NCBI GenBank assembly: GCA_903893335.1
Contig: CAITLX010000310.1
Span: 1-9,505, forward strand
Reading direction: 5' to 3'
DNA length: 9,505 bases
From: an uncultured delta proteobacterium
GTDB lineage: Bacteria; Myxococcota_A; Polyangia; Polyangiales; Polyangiaceae
The notes under the pieces were generated by a model that saw only the letters and a program-made list of their open reading frames with translations, searched no databases and was not told the DNA's origin. The position numbers were made by a program, and so were the translations under genes. Position 1 is the first letter of the stretch, and every line of letters starts with the position of its first letter. This document shows positions 5,292 through 9,505 of the stretch, in pieces.

Positions 5292-8200
5292 GCCAGCGCA
5301 CGTCGGCGCCGAGGTTGCCGAGCCCCGAGCTGGCGACGTCGTTCACGTTGTCGTAGTTGCCCTGCACGCTGACGCGGGGGCCGAGGCGCCACTCGACGTT
5401 GGTGCGCACCTCGCGGTTGTCCGAGAGCCCCGAGGTCACGGTGGCGCGCACGCGGTCGGTCACGCGCTTGCCGATGGTGACGGTGGGCTCGGTGCGCCCG
5501 GTGCGCGACGAGTAGGCGCTGCCGAAGCGAAAGTCGTCGACGACGGGGATGGCGCTCTTGACGGCGGTGTCGGCGCCCGTGAGCGCGCTCAGCGCCTCGA
5601 GCGCGGCGGTCTCGCCGACGCTCGACGCCTGGAGCTGATCGACCTCGGCGCGCGTCATGCCGATGGTGAGCAGGAGCACGATGTCCTCCTGCGCGAGCGC
5701 GGGCTCGCTCGACATGTCGAGGCGCAGGTTGTCGGCGTCTCCGAAGGCGTGGAGCGTGATGCGCCACAGGCCGCCCGAGCGGCCGACCGCGCCGGCTGCG
5801 CCGCCGCCCGACGAGGCGCCGCCCGTCGCGCTGCCGGCCTGCGACTCGGAGTAGCGCCGGTACTCGGTGACGGCGGTGATGTCGACGGTCGGCGCGATGC
5901 GGCTCGCGTCGTCGAAGCGCACCGTGCCCTGGCGCACCTCGAAGTCGTTGGCGCGCAGGCGCAGGTGGCCGCCGGGCACCACGCGAAGCTGGCCGCGCAG
6001 GCCGAAGCGCTGGTTGGTGCCGGTCAGCGCGAGCGCGTCGGAGTCGAGCGCGAGCATCGCCTCGACCAGGTTGTTGCGCAGGCGCAGCGGCTCGCGCGCG
6101 CGCAGGCGCAGGTCGAAGGCCACCGCGTCGTCGGCCGGGTCGTAGGCGTCGAAGCTCTTGCGCCGCGCGCGCTGCGCCAGCGAGCCGAGGTCGGCGGCGA
6201 TCGCGATGGGGCGCGAGTAGGTGAACGAGGCGAGCGTGACGTCGCCCGTCACCCTCGGCAGCGGGCGAGCCTCGTCCTCGCGGCGGGCGGTCGGGAGCGA
6301 CGCGGCCAGATCGGCGTCGAGCGCGACGTCGATGCCGTCGACGACCGGCAGGTGCACGCCGCGCGCGACGAGCGTCGCGCTCGCGTCGCCGACCTCGAGG
6401 CCCCGCAGCGGCGCGCGCCCCGAGAGCACGAGCGTGCCGCCGCCGAGCGAGGCGGTGCCGCGAGCGATGCGCGCCTCGCCGCCCCCGAGCACGACCTCGA
6501 GGTCCACGTCCGACACGAGCAGCGGCATGCCGCGCAGCGCGAGCTCGCCGCGCGCGATGTGCAGCGCGCCCTCGTAGGCAGCCGAGGCGGGCGGCCCGCG
6601 CACCGTGAGCTTCGCGCCGAACGTGCCGCTGGCGCGCTCGACGCGGGCGAGCAGCGGCGCGAGCGTCGCGAGCTCGGTCGGCGGGACCTCCACCTCGAGG
6701 TCGAGATCGGGGTGTCGCGCGGGGTCACGCACGCGCCCGCGGGCGACCACCGAGGTGCGGAAGCCCGACGCCGCCACCACGTCGAGCGCCAGGCGCGGCA
6801 CCTCCACGCCGTCGTCGCCGAACACGAGCGGCGGCGTCCCCTCGCGCAGCGTCACGCGCCCCGCGCCCGACGCGAGATCGAGCTCGGCCAGCTCGATCTT
6901 GCCGCGCGCCGCCTGCGGCTCGTCGAGCGGCAGCGCGTCGATCGTGATCTTGCCCGACAGGCTCCCCTTGGGTGGGTCGTCGCGCACCAGCGACGAGGGC
7001 AGCGCCGACGCGAGCGCGCCGACGTCGACGCCGGCGAGCCGGATCGTGCCGCGCGCGGTCTTGTGCTGCTGGCGGGTCATCTGCAGGTCGTCGAGCGCGA
7101 TCTGCCCGCCGAGGAGATCGCCGCTCACGTGGAAGACGCCCTGCTCGAGGTCCTTCGCGTACTCGGCCCGGTCGAACGGCGGCGAGATGGGCTGGCCGCA
7201 GCGCGTGTGCCCGATGACGCGCCTCGGCTGCACGGTGGGCACGAGCGTGAGCTGCACATGCGACGCGGGCAGCGTCGCGGCGCCGACGCGCACGGGCGAC
7301 ACGTGCACGTCGGCGTCGACCGCGATCTCCGACAGCGTGCCCGACACCTTGGCGACCGCGCTCGAGGTGCCGTCGAGCAGAGTGGCGAGCGGCCCCATCG
7401 ACTGCACGCGACCGATGGGGATGTCCGACGCGGTCGCCTCGGCGCGCAGGATGCCCCCCGGGCGCACCGTGGCCGAGCCGAACATCGCCCCCTTGCCCTT
7501 GCGCAGCGTGAAATGCGGCACGTCGAGCGCCATGCCGAGGTCCTGCGCGTCGCGGTCGAGCCAGCGCCAGTCGATCGCGGCCTCGCCGCCGTCGTACTTC
7601 TCGCCGAACAGCTCGAGCGAGTCGAAGTGGGTGTCGGCGCGCACCTCGAGCAGGCCGCCGCCGCAGCGGTCGGCGACGCCCCCCATGTCGAGGTGCACGC
7701 GCGCGCGCGAGCTGCCGACGCCGCGCATCTCCTGGAAGCGCGGGTCCTGATCGAAGTGCCACATGTGCAGGAAGTCGCGGAGATCGAGCTCGCGCGCGTC
7801 GACGTCTGCGTCGACGACGAGCGTCGAGGGGCCGTCGAAGTCGAGGCGCGCCGACGGCAGCTCGAAGGTGCTCACCCCCTTGGTCGCGCGCACGTCGAGC
7901 AGATCGACCACGAGCGGGCGGAAGCGCACGCGCGACGAGGTGATGTCGCCGAGCGGGAAGCCGCCGAGCTCGAACCCCGCGACGGAGAGATCGCCGGTGA
8001 GCAGCACGTCGCCGGCCCTGCCGTGGAGGTCGACGCCGACGGTCGCGCGCCCGGCGAAGGGGAGCTTGGCGATGGGCGTCACGTCGCCGAAATCGAGCGT
8101 CGAGCCGGGAGTCACCGTGACGTCGAAGGTGTCGTGGAAGCCGATGGCGACCGTCGTGTCCATCGAGCTGCGGCCGAACGTGACGTGCACGCCGTTGAAC

Positions 8201-9505
8201 ACCATCGCGTCGGGGTGCACGCCGATGCGCCCGACGAGCTTGGCCTCGCGCACGCCGATCATGCGGTGCCTGCGGGGGTCGTCGTACCCGTGGTCGTAGA
8301 CCTCGAAGCCCGAGGTCTGCACGACCATGTCGCCCTCCATGCGCAGCGGCGCGAGGGTGCCGCCCACCTGCGTGATGTGGCCGCGGTCGAACGTCCACGC
8401 GACGATGGTGTGCTGCGTGACGCCGAGGTCGCGCATGAGGCCCGGGAAATCGAGCCCGAGCGAGTCGACGACGCCGATGTGGATGGGCGCCTTGGGCGCG
8501 AAGGGGTGGATCTCGGCGTCGGTGGCGATGACCTTGCCGTTGGCGAAGCCCGCCTCGAAGCGCCGCACGCGCACCACGTCGTCGTCGACGTCCACCTGGG
8601 CGTCGAGGTGGCTGGCGAGGCGGTACTCGGCCATCTCGAGCCCTGCGCCCGAGACGCTGCCGTGCAGCTCGGGCAGGCGCATGCCGCGCTCCCAGCGCGC
8701 GTCGACGTCGACGCCGACCCAGCCGCGCAGCGGCATGAAGGCGACCTGACGGTTGACCAGCTGGCCAGGCGCGCGCGCGGCCACGTGCCCCGACGCCGCT
8801 GTCGGCGCTCCGTCCTCGAGCTTGAGCAGCAGGTGGCCCACCTCGAGCTCGACGCGCCGCGGATCGTCCTTCGCCGGGTCGCAACGCCCAGCGGTGCCCG
8901 GGGCGTCGTCGTCGTCGGCCACGGCCAGCGCCGAGAGGCGGCGCACGAGGATCGCGCGCGCGTCGATCGACGCCCGCGCCTGCACGCGGCAGACGACGTC
9001 GTCGTCGGTCGCGACGGCGCCCGCGGGAGCGCCGGGCGCGAGCACGGGGCGCTGGCGGGTGATCGTGTGCTCGCCGGCGCGCAGGGCGACGTCGAACGCG
9101 GGCCCCTCGCGCGCCGCGACGTCGACGTCGATCTCGCGGCCCGAGACGCGGGTGCCGTCGAGGGTGAGCTCGACGCTCGCGTCGGTCAGCGCGAGCGTCG
9201 AGAAGGGGAGTCGCTTCTCGGGCGCGGCGGACGGCGCGCGCTTGGGGGTGCGCCACGCGAGGTTGCGCACCTGGCCCTGCTCGACGACCAGTCGCACGCG
9301 CGGGGCCTCGACCTCCACGTCGCCCGCGTCGAGCCGCCCCGCGACGAGCGCGAAGGGGCGCGGGCGCACCGTGAGGCGGGCGACCGCGAGCGCCGGCCCG
9401 AGCCCGTCGGTCCCCTCGACCTTCAGCCGCGAGACCTCGAGCGCGAGCGGGAAGATCGACACGCGCACCTCGCAGCTCGCCGCCACGCCGAGCTCGCGCG
9501 CGAGC
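5275..9505 (-). CDS. tamB: TamB/DUF490-family translocation and assembly module protein (N-terminus outside window)
   Basis: TamB-family proteins are anchored in the inner membrane and cross the periplasm as a long hydrophobic beta-groove. They act in outer-membrane protein assembly and, as AsmA-like proteins, in lipid transport. The minus-strand frame runs from the right edge to TGA (complement of 5275-5277), with at least 1409 visible residues; E. coli TamB has 1259. Most of it is repetitive alternating beta-strand sequence with Val/Leu/Asp-rich strands. The C-terminal DUF490 domain is diagnostic: FEVRQGTVRFDD (nt about 5916-5951), DADNLRLDMSSEPALAQEDI (about 5680-5740), LLLTIGMTRAEVDQL, TVTIGKRVTDRVRATVTSGL, and a beta-rich end ...ADVRWRLEFE. 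A GTG at 9486 could be read as a start, but the frame stays open upstream as LARELG, typical of the region after the N-terminal anchor, so I regard the gene as truncated by the window. A Gly/Ser/Ala-rich stretch (about nt 5777-5846) interrupts the C-terminal domain. The family is secure; orthology to TamB itself, as opposed to another AsmA-like paralogue, is likely but unproven. Confidence 0.88.
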   Translation of the reverse strand, partial: LARELGVAASCEVRVSIFPLALEVSRLKVEGTDGLGPALAVARLTVRPRPFALVAGRLDAGDVEVEAPRVRLVVEQGQVRNLAWRTPKRAPSAAPEKRLPFSTLALTDASVELTLDGTRVSGREIDVDVAAREGPAFDVALRAGEHTITRQRPVLAPGAPAGAVATDDDVVCRVQARASIDARAILVRRLSALAVADDDDAPGTAGRCDPAKDDPRRVELEVGHLLLKLEDGAPTAASGHVAARAPGQLVNRQVAFMPLRGWVGVDVDARWERGMRLPELHGSVSGAGLEMAEYRLASHLDAQVDVDDDVVRVRRFEAGFANGKVIATDAEIHPFAPKAPIHIGVVDSLGLDFPGLMRDLGVTQHTIVAWTFDRGHITQVGGTLAPLRMEGDMVVQTSGFEVYDHGYDDPRRHRMIGVREAKLVGRIGVHPDAMVFNGVHVTFGRSSMDTTVAIGFHDTFDVTVTPGSTLDFGDVTPIAKLPFAGRATVGVDLHGRAGDVLLTGDLSVAGFELGGFPLGDITSSRVRFRPLVVDLLDVRATKGVSTFELPSARLDFDGPSTLVVDADVDARELDLRDFLHMWHFDQDPRFQEMRGVGSSRARVHLDMGGVADRCGGGLLEVRADTHFDSLELFGEKYDGGEAAIDWRWLDRDAQDLGMALDVPHFTLRKGKGAMFGSATVRPGGILRAEATASDIPIGRVQSMGPLATLLDGTSSAVAKVSGTLSEIAVDADVHVSPVRVGAATLPASHVQLTLVPTVQPRRVIGHTRCGQPISPPFDRAEYAKDLEQGVFHVSGDLLGGQIALDDLQMTRQQHKTARGTIRLAGVDVGALASALPSSLVRDDPPKGSLSGKITIDALPLDEPQAARGKIELAELDLASGAGRVTLREGTPPLVFGDDGVEVPRLALDVVAASGFRTSVVARGRVRDPARHPDLDLEVEVPPTELATLAPLLARVERASGTFGAKLTVRGPPASAAYEGALHIARGELALRGMPLLVSDVDLEVVLGGGEARIARGTASLGGGTLVLSGRAPLRGLEVGDASATLVARGVHLPVVDGIDVALDADLAASLPTARREDEARPLPRVTGDVTLASFTYSRPIAIAADLGSLAQRARRKSFDAYDPADDAVAFDLRLRAREPLRLRNNLVEAMLALDSDALALTGTNQRFGLRGQLRVVPGGHLRLRANDFEVRQGTVRFDDASRIAPTVDITAVTEYRRYSESQAGSATGGASSGGGAAGAVGRSGGLWRITLHAFGDADNLRLDMSSEPALAQEDIVLLLTIGMTRAEVDQLQASSVGETAALEALSALTGADTAVKSAIPVVDDFRFGSAYSSRTGRTEPTVTIGKRVTDRVRATVTSGLSDNREVRTNVEWRLGPRVSVQGNYDNVNDVASSGLGNLGADVRWRLEFE

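Noticed and set aside
6605..8749. Ser/Thr/Arg-rich plus-strand frames opposite the TamB-like gene
   Set aside because: Composition is that expected of an antisense reading of GC-rich coding DNA; no ribosome-binding site or domain was seen.
6725..9256. An 843-codon minus-strand frame inside the TamB-like gene
   Set aside because: Very Arg-rich shadow of the TamB frame, which has real motifs and beta-strand periodicity.
1..9505. Mobile element, CRISPR array, tRNA or rRNA
   Set aside because: No transposase, terminal inverted repeats, regular spacer-repeat array or RNA-gene-like sequence was found on reading both strands.

Overview
The window is chromosomal DNA of very high GC content, with codon third positions almost all G or C. 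It looks like a Myxococcota (formerly Deltaproteobacteria) genome, most plausibly from the Polyangia/Sorangium side. The reasons are the base composition, a secreted lipoprotein built from repeated 'C-x5-DC-x5-C-x4-C' modules, and a long TamB-like protein. The taxonomic call is inference; no rRNA or tRNA gene is present to anchor it.

Layout from left to right. Positions 1-500 (+) hold the C-terminal end of a sensor histidine kinase, cut by the left edge. A 73-bp gap (501-573) carries a plausible sigma-70-type promoter. It is followed by the tightly packed cluster yajC (574-987), secD (994-3096) and secF (3109-4347), which encodes the accessory complex of the Sec translocon. A 53-bp gap leads to a cysteine-rich lipoprotein gene (4401-5228, +) that could be co-transcribed with the sec genes. 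A 46-bp convergent intergenic region with a GC-rich hairpin separates it from a very large minus-strand gene (5275 to beyond 9505). That gene is a TamB/DUF490-family inner-membrane-to-outer-membrane bridge protein whose N-terminus lies past the right edge.

The common theme is the cell envelope. SecD, SecF and YajC assist proton-driven movement of proteins through SecYEG. The lipoprotein would be exported by Sec and lipid-anchored. TamB-family proteins span the periplasm and serve outer-membrane biogenesis. The window is mainly housekeeping and I see no mobile element, CRISPR array, phage gene or RNA gene. The unusual points are lineage elaborations of known machines: a SecD with about 70 extra N-terminal residues holding about three extra hydrophobic segments, a SecF whose periplasmic domain is about 90 residues larger than in E. 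coli and carries a cysteine pair, an eight-module cysteine lipoprotein, and a histidine kinase with an eroded G1 box. Many long open frames overlap these genes in other frames and strands; they are composition artefacts of the GC-rich sequence and are not annotated.
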